A stretch of 64,000 nucleotides of DNA from CAVTWS01 sp963738445 (GCA_963738445.1 CAVTWS010000023.1:186001-250000); one strand, 5' to 3'; counted from the first letter of the stretch, positions 36,430 through 45,141 are shown. Translations and numbers: made by a program. Notes: generated from the sequence alone by a model not told the origin.

Positions 36430-37406
36430 CGATCGTGCTCGACCCGACCGCGCCGGCGCGGGTGTCAGCCGCCGAACGTTCGCTGCGCGCTGGCCCGCTC
36501 GCCGACCGGGTCATGACGCACCGTGGCCTGGCCGACCTCTGCACCTATCGGGTCGGGGGTGCCGCCGACCTCTTCGTGGAGGTGCGCGACCTGCCCGAGC
36601 TCCTCGTCGTCGCCGACGTCGTGTCCACCACCGGGGTCGACACGTTGATGGTCGGACGCGGATCGAACCTGCTCGTGGCTCAGGCCGGGTTCCGGGGCCT
36701 GGCGCTCGTGCTGGGCGACGGTTTCGCATCGATCGACATCGACCGGTCGACGGTGATCGCCGGCGCGTCGGCCTCGCTTCCGGTCGTCGCCCGACGCACT
36801 GTCGCCGCCGGGCTGACCGGGTTCGAGTGGGCCGTCGGTGTGCCCGGATCGATCGGTGGTGCCGTCCGGATGAACGCCGGGGGTCACGGGTCGGACATGG
36901 CGGCGAGCCTGAAGGAGGCCACCATCGTCGACCTCGCCGAGGCGAGGGTCGTGATCGTGCCGGTCGCGCAGCTGGCGCTCGGCTACCGCTCCAGTTCGGT
37001 CGGCGCGGACCAGGTGGTGGTGTCGGCCACCCTCGAGCTGGTTCCGGGCGACGAGACCCGCGGCCGGTCCGAGCTCGACGAGATCGTGCGCTGGCGCCGT
37101 GACCACCAACCCGGGGGGCCCAACGCCGGTTCGGTGTTCACCAATCCGACCGGGCAGTCGGCCGGAAAGCTGATCGACCAGGCTGGTGGCAAGGGGTTTC
37201 GCGTCGGCACCGCCGAGGTGTCGACCAAACACGCCAACTTCATCCAGGCCGACAGCGGAGGGTCCGCCGACGATGTTCGGGCCGTCATGGTGGCGGTGGC
37301 CGAGCTGGTCGAGCGGGTACACGGTGTCGTCCTGCACCCCGAGACCCACATGGTCGGCTTCGAGCCGGGCTGGGACGCGGCCCGGTCGGATGGAGCGCGC
37401 CGATGA
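36426..37406 (+). CDS. murB: UDP-N-acetylenolpyruvoylglucosamine reductase MurB
   Basis: 326 aa from GTG 36426. FAD-dependent reduction that makes UDP-MurNAc. Seen: TYRVGGAADLFVEV, LMVGRGSNLLVAQAGFRG, the FAD motif FEWAVGVPGSIGGAVRMNAGG, GYRSSSV, NAGSVFTNPTGQSAGKLID with the active-site serine, and STKHANFI. Short type I-like insertion pattern typical of actinobacteria. ftsQ starts with an ATGA overlap. Confidence 0.95.
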   Translation: MTIVLDPTAPARVSAAERSLRAGPLADRVMTHRGLADLCTYRVGGAADLFVEVRDLPELLVVADVVSTTGVDTLMVGRGSNLLVAQAGFRGLALVLGDGFASIDIDRSTVIAGASASLPVVARRTVAAGLTGFEWAVGVPGSIGGAVRMNAGGHGSDMAASLKEATIVDLAEARVVIVPVAQLALGYRSSSVGADQVVVSATLELVPGDETRGRSELDEIVRWRRDHQPGGPNAGSVFTNPTGQSAGKLIDQAGGKGFRVGTAEVSTKHANFIQADSGGSADDVRAVMVAVAELVERVHGVVLHPETHMVGFEPGWDAARSDGARR

Positions 37407-38455
37407 GCCCGACCCCGACCCGACCGAAACCCACGCCCCGCACGCCCAGCCCACGGGCGAGCCCGCCTCCGGCGAAGGCCAGAGAGCCCGGACAGCCCAA
37501 GCAGACCCGGTCTCCCGTGAGCCCGCCTCCGGCGAAGACCAGGGACGCCAGGCAGCGCCGCCAGCCCGATCAGCGTGTGTCGCCGAGGTCCGGCCAGATC
37601 GATCCGCGGATCCGCGCCCGACGGGTTGCGGTGTTGCGGGCCGCGGGGCGCCGCCGTCTTCGACGTGCCCTGATCCTGCTGGCGGTCGTGGGCGTGATCG
37701 CCGCGGGTTGGGGTGCGGTGCGATCCCCGCTTCTCGATGTCGATCACCTCGAGATCGTGGGGGCAGACGAGACCGGCGCCGAACAGGTGATGGCGGCGAG
37801 TGGTATCGAGCCGGGCCTCGCCATGGTCGATATCGACGTCGACAACGTGCGGTCCCAGCTGATGGCCCTCCCGTGGGTCGCCGACGTGTCCGTGCGACGC
37901 GATTGGCCGGCCACGGTGCAGATCGCACTGACCGAACGCCAGGCGTCCGCCGTCGTCGTGGCTCCCGGGGGTTTCGTGCTGATGGCCGAGGACGGCGTGG
38001 TCCTCGAGTCGGCGGCGGTGCCCGTGCCGGGGCTGCCGGTCATCGTCATCCCGGACGGGCCGCTCGAACCGGGCACGGTTCGAGTCGATGCCGGGCCGGC
38101 GCTCATCGCGGCGAGCCTGATGAGTCCGGACCTGGCGGCCTGGATCGAGCGCATCGTGGTGTCGGCCACGGGCGCGCTCACGGTCGACCTGGTCGGCTCG
38201 GCCACGGCCGAACTCGGTCGGCCCGACGATCCGGCCGGGGCGCTCATCGGCCTGGCCACCATCTTGGGGCGCGTCGAGCTGGGCTGCATCCGTACGATCG
38301 ATCTCACGGTTCCCGACGCCCCCGTGGTCACGCGTGGGCCCGGATGCGAGGTCATCGAGGTCGACGAGGATGGAGAACCCATCTCGACCCCTTCCGGAGC
38401 ATCCGCCGCCGATGAGGCCGACGACGGCACCGGGGACGACGATGCCGACGGGTGA
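37403..38455 (+). CDS. ftsQ: Cell division protein FtsQ
   Basis: 350 aa. A long Pro/Arg/Lys-rich cytoplasmic head (about 75 residues) that includes SPPPAK twice, one membrane helix (ALILLAVVGVIAAGWGAV), a POTRA domain (LDVDHLEIVGADETGAEQVM, then PWVADVSVRRDWPATVQIALTE split by family spacing) and a beta-domain. An acidic C-terminal tail (EADDGTGDDDADG) follows. FtsQ scaffolds FtsB/FtsL at the septum. The next 129 bases before ftsZ hold no gene. Confidence 0.92.
   Translation: MSPTPTRPKPTPRTPSPRASPPPAKAREPGQPKQTRSPVSPPPAKTRDARQRRQPDQRVSPRSGQIDPRIRARRVAVLRAAGRRRLRRALILLAVVGVIAAGWGAVRSPLLDVDHLEIVGADETGAEQVMAASGIEPGLAMVDIDVDNVRSQLMALPWVADVSVRRDWPATVQIALTERQASAVVVAPGGFVLMAEDGVVLESAAVPVPGLPVIVIPDGPLEPGTVRVDAGPALIAASLMSPDLAAWIERIVVSATGALTVDLVGSATAELGRPDDPAGALIGLATILGRVELGCIRTIDLTVPDAPVVTRGPGCEVIEVDEDGEPISTPSGASAADEADDGTGDDDADG
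37459..37537 (+). repeat. 19-bp direct repeat, period 60, in the ftsQ 5' end
   Basis: GAGCCCGCCTCCGGCGAAG at 37459-37477 and 37519-37537, encoding the repeated SPPPAK of the disordered head. Confidence 0.85.
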
Positions 38456-38584
38456 GCCAGGGCTCGGGCTCGTGCCGACAGGCCGGGATGCGCCTTTTCA
38501 GGGCCGCCGTCCGGTACGGTTCCCCTTTACGGGCTTCGTGGTCAGGGCCTCTCTCCGACCCGAAGCGGGAGGTCTCCAACAACC

Positions 38585-39736
38585 ATGAACGTGAACCCGC
38601 AGAATTACCTCGCCGTCATCAAGGTGGTCGGCGTGGGTGGCGGCGGTGTCAACGCGGTCAATCGCATGATCGATGCCGGGCTCAAAGGCGTCGAGTTCAT
38701 CGCGGTGAACACCGATGCCCAAGCGCTGCTGATGAGCGACGCGGACGTGAAGCTCGACATCGGCCGGGACCTCACCCGGGGGCTGGGTGCGGGCAGCGAC
38801 CCCGAGGTCGGCAAACGGGCCGCCGAGGAGCATCGCGACGAGATCGAGGCGGCCCTGGCGGGCGCCGACATGGTGTTCATCACCGCCGGCAAGGGCGGTG
38901 GCACCGGTACGGGAGCGGCGCCGATCATCGCCGAGCTGGCCAAGGCCATCGGTGCTCTCACGATCGGTGTCGTCACGCGTCCGTTCTCCTTCGAGGGCCG
39001 CCGCCGATCCGTGCAGGCCGAAGCCGGGATCCAGCGACTGAAAGAGAAGGTCGACACCCAGATCGTCATCCCGAACGACCGGTTGCTCACCGTGTCGAAC
39101 GAGAAGACGTCGATGCTGAACGCCTTCAAGATGGCCGACGAGATCCTCCTCCAAGGCGTGCAAGGCATCACCGACCTCATCACGACCCCGGGGTTGATCA
39201 ACACCGACTTCGCCGACGTGCGGATGATCCTGAAGGACGCCGGTTCGGCGCTCATGGGCATCGGGTATTCGTCCGGAGAACATCGGGCCTTGAACGCGGC
39301 TCGGGCCGCCATCTCGAGTCCGCTCCTCGAATCGTCCATCGAGGGTGCCCGGGGCGTCCTGCTCAGCGTGGCCGGACCCAGCGACCTGGGCCTGCTCGAG
39401 GTCAACGAGGCCGCCGAGGTCATCCACGGCGTCGCCCACCCGGACGCCAACATCATCTTCGGCACCGTGATCGACGACGAGTTGGGCGACGAAGTGCGGG
39501 TCACGGTCATCGCCGCCGGCTTCGATCGCTGGGACACCCAGAAGGCGACGACCCCCACCTCCACGGCCACCGGCACCGGTGCGGCTCGGCCGGCGCGCCC
39601 GATCGGCACGCCCGGCTCCTCCGACGCCGGCGCCGAGACGGATCCGGCCCGCGGACGTGGTGACGACATCGCTGACGTCTTCGCCGACGATCCCGACGAC
39701 GACGACGATTTCGACGTCCCGTCGTTCCTGAAGTAG
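38585..39736 (+). CDS. ftsZ: Cell division protein FtsZ
   Basis: 383 aa from ATG 38585; GGGAGGT lies 11 bases upstream, longer than usual. Tubulin-like GTPase that forms the Z ring. Seen: IKVVGVGGGGVNAVNRMI, EFIAVNTDAQAL, the tubulin signature GGGTGTGAAP, T-loop residues PFSFEGRRR, NDRLL and the synergy loop NTDFADVRMI. The tail is a linker rich in Thr/Ala/Gly and acidic residues ending in DDFDVPSFLK, the conserved SepF-binding peptide; sepF lies three genes downstream. Confidence 0.97.
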   Translation: MNVNPQNYLAVIKVVGVGGGGVNAVNRMIDAGLKGVEFIAVNTDAQALLMSDADVKLDIGRDLTRGLGAGSDPEVGKRAAEEHRDEIEAALAGADMVFITAGKGGGTGTGAAPIIAELAKAIGALTIGVVTRPFSFEGRRRSVQAEAGIQRLKEKVDTQIVIPNDRLLTVSNEKTSMLNAFKMADEILLQGVQGITDLITTPGLINTDFADVRMILKDAGSALMGIGYSSGEHRALNAARAAISSPLLESSIEGARGVLLSVAGPSDLGLLEVNEAAEVIHGVAHPDANIIFGTVIDDELGDEVRVTVIAAGFDRWDTQKATTPTSTATGTGAARPARPIGTPGSSDAGAETDPARGRGDDIADVFADDPDDDDDFDVPSFLK

Positions 39737-39776
39737 CGATTCCGCCGATCGAGGCACCGTCGGAGGTGCCCCTGAG

Positions 39777-40514
39777 ATGCAGCACATCACCGTCCCGTTG
39801 AGCGAGACCCGGCGGGCGCGTGTCGTCGTCACCGACGCCACCGACGGGGACCTTGCCATCGGAGCGGAACCGGTCGCCCTCGACCGACGGCGGAGCCAAC
39901 TCGTCGACCTTCCGTGGACGTGGTTGCGCCAGGTCCACGGCGCGGGCGTCGTGCCGGTGGGGCATCCGGGTGACCACGTCGGCGCGGACGGCGACGCTTT
40001 GGTGACGGCCCGATCGGGAGCCGCCCTGGCCGTCCAGACGGCGGATTGCGGGTCCCTGGCGCTCATCGGGCGCGGTGGGTTGGGTCGCGGCGGCTTGGGT
40101 CACGGCGGCCTCGAGCACGGAGGCGCGGTGGCCGCGGTGCACGCCGGCTGGCGGGGCGTCGTGGCGGGAATCGTGCCCGCCGCCGTGCGCGCCGTGAGGG
40201 ACGCCGGTGGTTCCGACGATGTCGTGGCCGTGCTGGGTCCGTGCATACACGCCGAGTGCTACGAGTTCTCGCCGACCGATCGGCAGGCGATCGAGGCCGT
40301 GACCGGACCAGGGGTGTGGGGCCGGACCGCCGGCGGGTCGCTCGCCTTCGACCTCCCTGCGGCGCTCCGCACCCTGCTCCACGCCGCCGGGGTCTACATC
40401 GTGTGGTCCGACGACCGGTGCACGTCGTGTGGCCCCGATCTGTGGTCCCACCGGGCTCGGGGTGACCGCGCCCGACAGGGATTGGTGGTCTGGATCGATG
40501 GGGACGACACCTGA
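39777..40514 (+). CDS. pgeF: Peptidoglycan editing factor PgeF (YfiH family, polyphenol-oxidase fold)
   Basis: 245 aa. YfiH proteins hydrolyse wrong amino acids (such as L-Ser) from UDP-MurNAc peptides or act as laccase-like or purine-nucleoside enzymes. Seen: LRQVHGAGVVPV, AVQTADCGSLAL with the active-site cysteine, AAVHAGWRGVV (zinc histidine) and GPCIHAECYEF. A GGL-rich insert, with GRGGLGRGGLGHGGLEHGG spanning about residues 98-116, separates TADC from HAGWRG and looks like a local expansion. yggS begins in its stop codon. Confidence 0.9.
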   Translation: MQHITVPLSETRRARVVVTDATDGDLAIGAEPVALDRRRSQLVDLPWTWLRQVHGAGVVPVGHPGDHVGADGDALVTARSGAALAVQTADCGSLALIGRGGLGRGGLGHGGLEHGGAVAAVHAGWRGVVAGIVPAAVRAVRDAGGSDDVVAVLGPCIHAECYEFSPTDRQAIEAVTGPGVWGRTAGGSLAFDLPAALRTLLHAAGVYIVWSDDRCTSCGPDLWSHRARGDRARQGLVVWIDGDDT

Positions 40515-41168
40515 TGCACGACGCGATCGAGGTGCAACGGTGTTTCGCCGCCGTCAGGGAGCGGATCGGCCCGTCGGTTCGGCTCGTCGCCGTCACCAAG
40601 GGGTTTCCGGTCGACGCGGTGAGGCTGGCCCTGCGGTCGGGCTGCCCCGACGTGGGCGAGAACTACGCCCAGGAGCTCGTGGCGAAGGCGACGGAGCTGG
40701 CCGAGCAGGCGGGCCCGGCACCCCGCTGGCACATGATCGGCCAGATTCAGCGCAACAAGGTCCGCCGGCTGGCCCCCCACGTGGCGGTGTGGCACTCCGT
40801 CGACCGCGTCGAGATCATCGACGAGATCGCCCGTCATGCCCCCGGGGCCACGATCCTGATCCAGGTCGACCTCACGGGCGAACCGGGGAAGGGAGGGTGC
40901 CCGCCCGGCGCGACCGAAGCGCTGGTCGCGCGCTGCCGTCGCCACCGCGTTGCACCCGGTGGGGTTGATGACGGTCGGCCCGGCCGGCGGGACCGGGGCT
41001 CGACCGGTGTTCGCGGAGTTGCGGAGGTTGGCCGGGCAGTTGGGTGTCACCGAGTTGTCGATGGGCATGAGCGACGACCTCGACGACGCCTTGGCCGAGG
41101 GCTCGACGATGGTGCGGATCGGGTCGGCGATCTTCGGGCGCCGACCGGCGCGGAATCCCGTCAGGTAG
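40514..41168 (+). CDS. yggS: PLP homeostasis protein YggS, frameshifted in this sequence
   Basis: YggS (PLPBP) binds pyridoxal phosphate without catalysis and balances cellular B6; in actinobacteria it sits in the ftsZ-sepF region. First frame: RLVAVTKGFPVDAVRLAL with the PLP lysine, VGENYAQELVAKATEL, WHMIGQIQRNKVRRL, WHSVDRVEIIDEI, IQVDLTGEPGKGG. At about 40926-40940 one extra base occurs; then ALHPVGLMTVGP, ELSMGMSDDLDDAL and VRIGSAIFG follow. The span is 3n+1 bases; the repaired protein is 217 aa, normal. Probably a sequence error. Confidence 0.87.
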
Positions 41169-41170
41169 GA

Positions 41171-41192
41171 GGCCACGCCGATAGGCGTGGCC
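41171..41192 (+). terminator. Perfect 9-bp hairpin after yggS
   Basis: GGCCACGCC, loop GATA, GGCGTGGCC: a fully paired 9-bp stem 2 bases after the yggS stop. There is no T tract, so it may be an RNA-stability or attenuation hairpin or a Rho-independent-type terminator without U run, as reported in high-GC actinobacteria. Confidence 0.6.
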
Positions 41193-41207
41193 GTGGCCCG
41201 AGCGGCC

Positions 41208-41224
41208 TGTCGCCGAAGGCGACA
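41208..41224 (+). terminator. Second hairpin before sepF
   Basis: TGTCGCC, loop GAA, GGCGACA: a 7-bp stem 15 bases after the first hairpin. Together they form a tandem stem-loop between yggS and sepF. Confidence 0.5.
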
Positions 41225-41328
41225 AGAGCGGGGTGACAGCATTGGTTCGGACATGTCGCCGGCGCCTCTCGGCGCGAGCGCCAAGCCGCGTTGTCGTAGG
41301 ATGGCCCGCCTCGGGTGAGCGTGGCGGA

Positions 41329-41334
41329 TACGAT
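41329..41334 (+). promoter_or_regulatory. Putative -10 box TACGAT of sepF
   Basis: TACGAT lies 18 bases before the GTG at 41353, with AGGAGGT between. It would let sepF be transcribed independently of the dcw cluster. Confidence 0.45.
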
Positions 41335-41352
41335 TGTCCGAGGAGGTAATCG

Positions 41353-42030
41353 GTGTCGTTCCTGAAGAAGACCATGCTCTACCTGGGGCTCGGTCCCGAC
41401 GAAGCGTATGACGAGTTCGGACGCCCGCCCGCGGACCACGCGGACGAGGTCGTCGTGCGCCCCATCGACGGTCGCCGCAATGTCGCGTCGTCACCCGGAC
41501 GCCCCTCGTCGCCCCGGTCCACCAACGAACCAGGGGGAGGCCACGTGCGCCCTGAAAACGGTCCTGGTCCCCGTCCCACCGGACGCGAACCGGCCAGCCC
41601 CATCCCCACAGGTGTCGGACGTCCGGTCGCCGTCGAATCGGCTCGGCCCCGCCTGGTGGCCAAACCCGTCACCTCGATGCCCATCGGCAGCAATGCTGCG
41701 TATACGTCGGACTCCACCGAGCCGCGCACCGTGCGGGCCATCCCGTCGCTGCGCCGGGAGAAGCCGCAGGTCGTCACCCCGACCAGCTTCAACGACGCCC
41801 AGGAGGTCGGCGACCGGTTCAAACGGAACCAGCCGGTGATCGTGAACCTGCAGGGCACCGATCGAGACCTCTCGCGTCGCCTCATCGACTTCATCAGCGG
41901 CCTGTGTTACGGCCTGGGCGGCCAGATGGAGCGCGTGGCCAAGCAGGTGTACCTGCTGACGCCGGCCGATGTCGAGGTGTCGGCGGAGGACCGTCGCGAG
42001 CTGCGCGAGCAGGGTCTCCACGCCCCCTGA
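41353..42030 (+). CDS. sepF: Cell division protein SepF
   Basis: 225 aa from GTG 41353. SepF tethers FtsZ to the membrane in actinobacteria, which lack FtsA. N-terminal amphipathic helix region MSFLKKTMLYLGLGPDEAYDE, a long Pro/Ser/Arg linker, then the conserved C-terminal core: VTPTSFNDAQEVGDRFKRN, VIVNLQGTDRDLSRRLIDF, CYGLGGQMERVAKQVYLLTP. Its partner peptide DVPSFLK ends the FtsZ of this window. Confidence 0.94.
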   Translation: MSFLKKTMLYLGLGPDEAYDEFGRPPADHADEVVVRPIDGRRNVASSPGRPSSPRSTNEPGGGHVRPENGPGPRPTGREPASPIPTGVGRPVAVESARPRLVAKPVTSMPIGSNAAYTSDSTEPRTVRAIPSLRREKPQVVTPTSFNDAQEVGDRFKRNQPVIVNLQGTDRDLSRRLIDFISGLCYGLGGQMERVAKQVYLLTPADVEVSAEDRRELREQGLHAP

Positions 42031-42074
42031 TCACGGTGCTGGTGCCCGCGCCCCCGCCTCGGGGCGCGTGGGGC

Positions 42075-42766
42075 TCAGGGGTCGAGGGGGCGGATCGGCA
42101 CCGCCACCACGAGATCTCCCGACGATGTGGGGTCGCCGTCGGCGCTCTCCCGGGTGATGGTCAACGTGGTGAAGAGCTCGGGTGACACGCCGGCCCACAG
42201 CACCACGTCAGCACCCTCGTTGAACGTGCCGACCGACACGAGGACACCATCGGCGTTCTTCAGCCACGTTTCGTAGAAGTCGCCGTCGGCGCGTCGGGGC
42301 AGGCCGGAGAGGTCGAGGTCGATCCGCCACCCGGAGTCGGTGCGACCGAGGCGCACCCGACCGTCGACGGTGCCCGGGTCGCCCGCGTCGGCGGGGACCG
42401 TGCCGCCGAACGTGGCGCTGGCAATCTCGGTCGTGTCGCTTCCGCCGGTGCGACCGGCGGCGAACCCGATGCCCGCGGCGCCGGCCAGGATCGCGACCGT
42501 GGCCGCGATCGCGAGGGGGAGAGCGCCCGGCGACGTTGTCGCTCCGGGCCGAGGTCGGCGACGTTCGATGGCCGGCCCGCCGCGGGAGTGGCGTGATCGA
42601 GCGGTCCGCCACCGGGAGCCGCCGCGGCGGCCGCCGCGGCGGCGTCGGCGATGAGGTCCAGGACGGCCCGTTCGGTGTCCGGCGACGGCTCCTCCCAGAA
42701 CGCCGGGTCGGCCAGCAGAGCGCGCAGGTCTCCGGGGAGGTCGTCGTCCCAGTCGGATTCCGTCAT
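42075..42766 (-). CDS. RskA-type anti-sigma factor, frameshifted in this sequence
   Basis: From ATG 42766 with GGGAGGT 7 bases upstream. The cytoplasmic part reads MTESDWDDDLPGDLRALLAD and SPDTERAVLDLIADAAA; after a G5 run (42515-42519 on the plus strand) the frame shifts and continues with a membrane helix (LAIAATVAILAGAAGIGFAAG) and an outer domain like the RskA C-terminal family (DFYETWLKNADGVLVSVGTF, LTITRESADGDPT). The span is 3n+2, consistent with one missing base (230 aa if repaired). RskA holds an ECF sigma factor at the membrane; the partner lies upstream at 43409. Confidence 0.72.
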
Positions 42767-42857
42767 GTGGCGCACCTCCCGTCGACGTCGACGAGGTCGA
42801 ATCCGCGTTGGGCGGGCCGGAGTCGGCAGTGATCGAGGAGTAGTACGCCGGCAAGGC

Positions 42858-43409
42858 TCATGTCGGTTCATTCCCGATGAGATCGAGCAGTTGCCGGCGA
42901 GCCCGCGACGCTCTCGACTTGACCGTACCGGCCGGTATGCCGAGTCGGTCGGCGATGTCCTGGACGCCCAGATCCTCCAGGTACCTGAGCTTCAGCACCT
43001 CGCGCTCCTCCGGTTCGAGTCGCTCGAGTGTGAGGCGGAGGTCCCAGGCCTCGAGCGCGGCGGCGGCTTCGTCGGGAGTGTCGGTGGCCCCGGCGAGGTG
43101 GGCGAGGCGGGTGGCATCGGTCGCGACCGCCGGTCGTCGCCGTTCCCGGCGGGCGATGTCGAGGGCGCAACGGTGGGCGATGGTGCACAACCACGGTCCC
43201 GGGTCGCGGCTCGGGTCGAGCCGATCCGACGCCTGCCAGGCCTTGAGGAAGCTCTGCTGGCACGCTTCCTCGGCCAGACCCCGGTCGCCCAGGGTCCGGT
43301 AGGCCACGGCCAGCACCCGAGAGGCGTAGGTGCGGTACAGCGTGGTGACGGCGGCGTGGTCCCCGGTCCGGAAGCGGAGAAGGAGATCGGCGTCGAGCAA
43401 CTGCACCAC
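42858..43409 (-). CDS. ECF RNA polymerase sigma factor
   Basis: 183 aa from GTG 43409 (a second GTG at 43406 is equally likely). Region 2: TTLYRTYASRVLAVAYRTLG, EEACQQSFLKAWQASDRL with the -10 recognition helix. Region 4: LERLEPEEREVLKLRYLEDL, then IADRLGIPAGTVKSRASRAR, the -35-binding helix-turn-helix. The cognate anti-sigma factor follows 91 bases later. By analogy with SigK/SigL-RskA/RslA pairs it responds to envelope or redox signals. No ECF-type promoter could be fixed with confidence upstream. Confidence 0.9.
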   Translation of the reverse strand: MVQLLDADLLLRFRTGDHAAVTTLYRTYASRVLAVAYRTLGDRGLAEEACQQSFLKAWQASDRLDPSRDPGPWLCTIAHRCALDIARRERRRPAVATDATRLAHLAGATDTPDEAAAALEAWDLRLTLERLEPEEREVLKLRYLEDLGVQDIADRLGIPAGTVKSRASRARRQLLDLIGNEPT

Positions 43410-43547
43410 GTCCTCTCACTCCGGTCCGATCCGGGCCAGTCCCTCTGGCCGTCGCCACCCAACGTTCATCAGCGACCAGCCGAGACAGTAGGACGAGCGG
43501 AGACAGTAGTAGGTCCTCGGGGTGGGCGAGAACGACCGGGCGCCTGC

Positions 43548-43553
43548 TACGGT
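43548..43553 (+). promoter_or_regulatory. Putative -10 box TACGGT of the pyr operon
   Basis: TACGGT (43548-43553) lies about 25 bases upstream of the PyrR box, which would place that box near the 5' end of the leader RNA. No clear -35. Confidence 0.4.
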
Positions 43554-43576
43554 GGCCGTCTGACGACCGTGAAGCG

Positions 43577-43609
43577 GGTCCGGTGAGGCTCGCACGGCGA
43601 CAGGAGCCT
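43577..43609 (+). promoter_or_regulatory. PyrR-binding element in the pyr leader
   Basis: GGTCCGGTGAGGCT (43577-43590) fits the PyrR-binding loop consensus ARUCCNGNGAGGYU except for the first base. AGGCTC (43586-43591) can pair with GAGCCT (43604-43609). Known: PyrR with UMP binds such loops and promotes attenuation or blocks translation of pyrimidine genes. Confidence 0.7.
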
Positions 43610-43640
43610 GGGTTTGGCCGAACGCGAACGACGAGTGACG

Positions 43641-43660
43641 CGCCCCTTCGGGGGCGTTTT
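43641..43660 (+). terminator. Attenuator terminator in the pyr leader
   Basis: CGCCCC, tetraloop TTCG, GGGGCG and then TTTT: a typical intrinsic terminator placed 20 bases before the pyrR ATG at 43680 and 31 bases after the PyrR-binding hairpin. Its position inside the leader, before the first gene, is that of a regulated attenuator. Confidence 0.75.
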
Positions 43661-43679
43661 CGTTGCCCGGGCCCACATC

Positions 43680-44183
43680 ATGGACGCCGAGTCGATGGCT
43701 CGAGCGATCCGCCGAATGGCGCATGAGATCATCGAGCGGAACCAGGGCCTCGACGACGTCGTGCTGATCGGTCTGCAAACCGGGGGTGTCCCGCTCGCCG
43801 AGCAACTGGCCGATGCCCTCGACGTCATCGAGGGCATCCGCCCACCGGTGGGCCGCCTCGACGTCGCCCTCTACCGCGACGACATCGGCTTGCGTCCGGT
43901 GCTGGCCGAGGAGGTCACCGACATCCCGGTCGACCTGACGGGAACGGTGGTCGTGCTCGTCGACGACGTGCTCTTCACCGGTCGCACGATCCGTGCCGCG
44001 CTCGATGCGGTGACCGATTTCGGCCGGCCGCGCATGGTGCAGCTGGCGGTGATGGTCGACCGAGGTCACCGGGAGCTCCCGATCCGCCCCGACTTCGTGG
44101 GCAAGAACGTCCCCAGCCGGCGCGACGAGGTCGTCGACGTGAACGCCGATGGTGTCGAACTGGGCGAGATGCGGAAACCGTGA
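43680..44183 (+). CDS. pyrR: Pyrimidine operon regulator / uracil phosphoribosyltransferase PyrR
   Basis: 167 aa from ATG 43680 (MDAESMARAIRRMAHEI). Open codons continue upstream to 43614, but they run through the terminator, so I start after it. RNA-binding regulator with a PRTase fold: VLIGLQTGGVPLAEQLA, LDVALYRDD, the PRPP motif VVLVDDVLFTGRTIRAAL, VMVDRGHRELPIRPDFVGKNVP. Typical PyrR sequences have TRG where this has TGG (QTGGVPLA). It senses UMP/UTP and should act on the leader just upstream. Confidence 0.92.
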   Translation: MDAESMARAIRRMAHEIIERNQGLDDVVLIGLQTGGVPLAEQLADALDVIEGIRPPVGRLDVALYRDDIGLRPVLAEEVTDIPVDLTGTVVVLVDDVLFTGRTIRAALDAVTDFGRPRMVQLAVMVDRGHRELPIRPDFVGKNVPSRRDEVVDVNADGVELGEMRKP

Positions 44184-44187
44184 CGCC

Positions 44188-45141
44188 ATGAAGCACCTCT
44201 TGTCGATCCAGGATCTCGGCGCCGACGGCATCGAGGAGATCCTCGATCTCACCGACCGGTTCGTCGAGGTCAGCAACCGGGCCATCCCGCGGGTCCCGGC
44301 CCTGCGTGGCCGCACGGTGGCATCGCTGTTCTTCGAGAACAGCACCCGTACCCGGCTGAGCTTCGAGACGGCGGCCAAACGTCTCTCCGCGGACACGATG
44401 ACGTTCACCGTCGCCTCGTCGTCGGTCGCCAAGGGCGAGTCGATGCGTGACACGGTGGAGACGATCGGCGCGCTGGGGGCCGATTGCGTGATCGTCCGGC
44501 ACAAGTCCTCGGGCGTGCCGTTGCAGATCACCCGCTGGACCGACGCGGCCGTCATCAACGCCGGCGACGGTTGGCACGAGCACCCCACCCAGGCCCTGCT
44601 CGACACGTACACGATGCGCTCGCACCTCGGATCGCTGCGCGGGCGTCGTGTCGTGATCGTGGGCGACGTCAAGCACTCGCGGGTCGCTCGCTCCAACGTC
44701 TGGGCGCTGCATGTGCTGGGCGCCGAGGTCGTGCTCGTGGCCCCGCCGACGTTGCTGCCCGACGTGTCGGCGTGGCCCGTGCGGGTCAGCCATGAGCTCG
44801 ACGCCGAGCTCGCCGGCGCCGATGTCGTGTACCTGCTCCGGATGCAGCTGGAACGCCAGGAGCAGGCCCTGGTGCCGACGCTGCGGGAGTACGGCACCTA
44901 CTTCGGTCTCACACCCGAACGGGCGGCCGGGCTGTCACCGTCGACGCTGCTGATGCATCCGGGGCCGATGAACCGCGGCATCGAGATCTCCGTGGCCGCC
45001 ACGGAGCTGAAATCCAATGTGATCCTCGATCAGGTCAGCAATGGTGTGGCCGTGCGCATGGCGGTCCTGTACCGGATCCTCGGATCGGGTCTGGGGCTGC
45101 CGAGCATCACCGACACCCCCGAAACGGAGAGGACAACATGA
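44188..45141 (+). CDS. pyrB: Aspartate carbamoyltransferase catalytic subunit PyrB
   Basis: 317 aa from ATG 44188, 4 bases after the pyrR stop. Condenses carbamoyl phosphate with L-aspartate. Seen: carbamoyl phosphate motif FFENSTRTRLSFE, FTVASSSVAKGESMRDTVET, DGWHEHPTQALLDTYT, GDVKHSRVARSN, LRMQLERQEQ and HPGPMNRGIEI. No PyrI regulatory subunit is nearby, as usual for actinobacteria. pyrC begins with an ATGA overlap. Confidence 0.96.
   Translation: MKHLLSIQDLGADGIEEILDLTDRFVEVSNRAIPRVPALRGRTVASLFFENSTRTRLSFETAAKRLSADTMTFTVASSSVAKGESMRDTVETIGALGADCVIVRHKSSGVPLQITRWTDAAVINAGDGWHEHPTQALLDTYTMRSHLGSLRGRRVVIVGDVKHSRVARSNVWALHVLGAEVVLVAPPTLLPDVSAWPVRVSHELDAELAGADVVYLLRMQLERQEQALVPTLREYGTYFGLTPERAAGLSPSTLLMHPGPMNRGIEISVAATELKSNVILDQVSNGVAVRMAVLYRILGSGLGLPSITDTPETERTT

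Noticed and set aside
43614..43679. PyrR start upstream at a TTG or GTG
   Set aside because: It would place the attenuator terminator inside the coding region.
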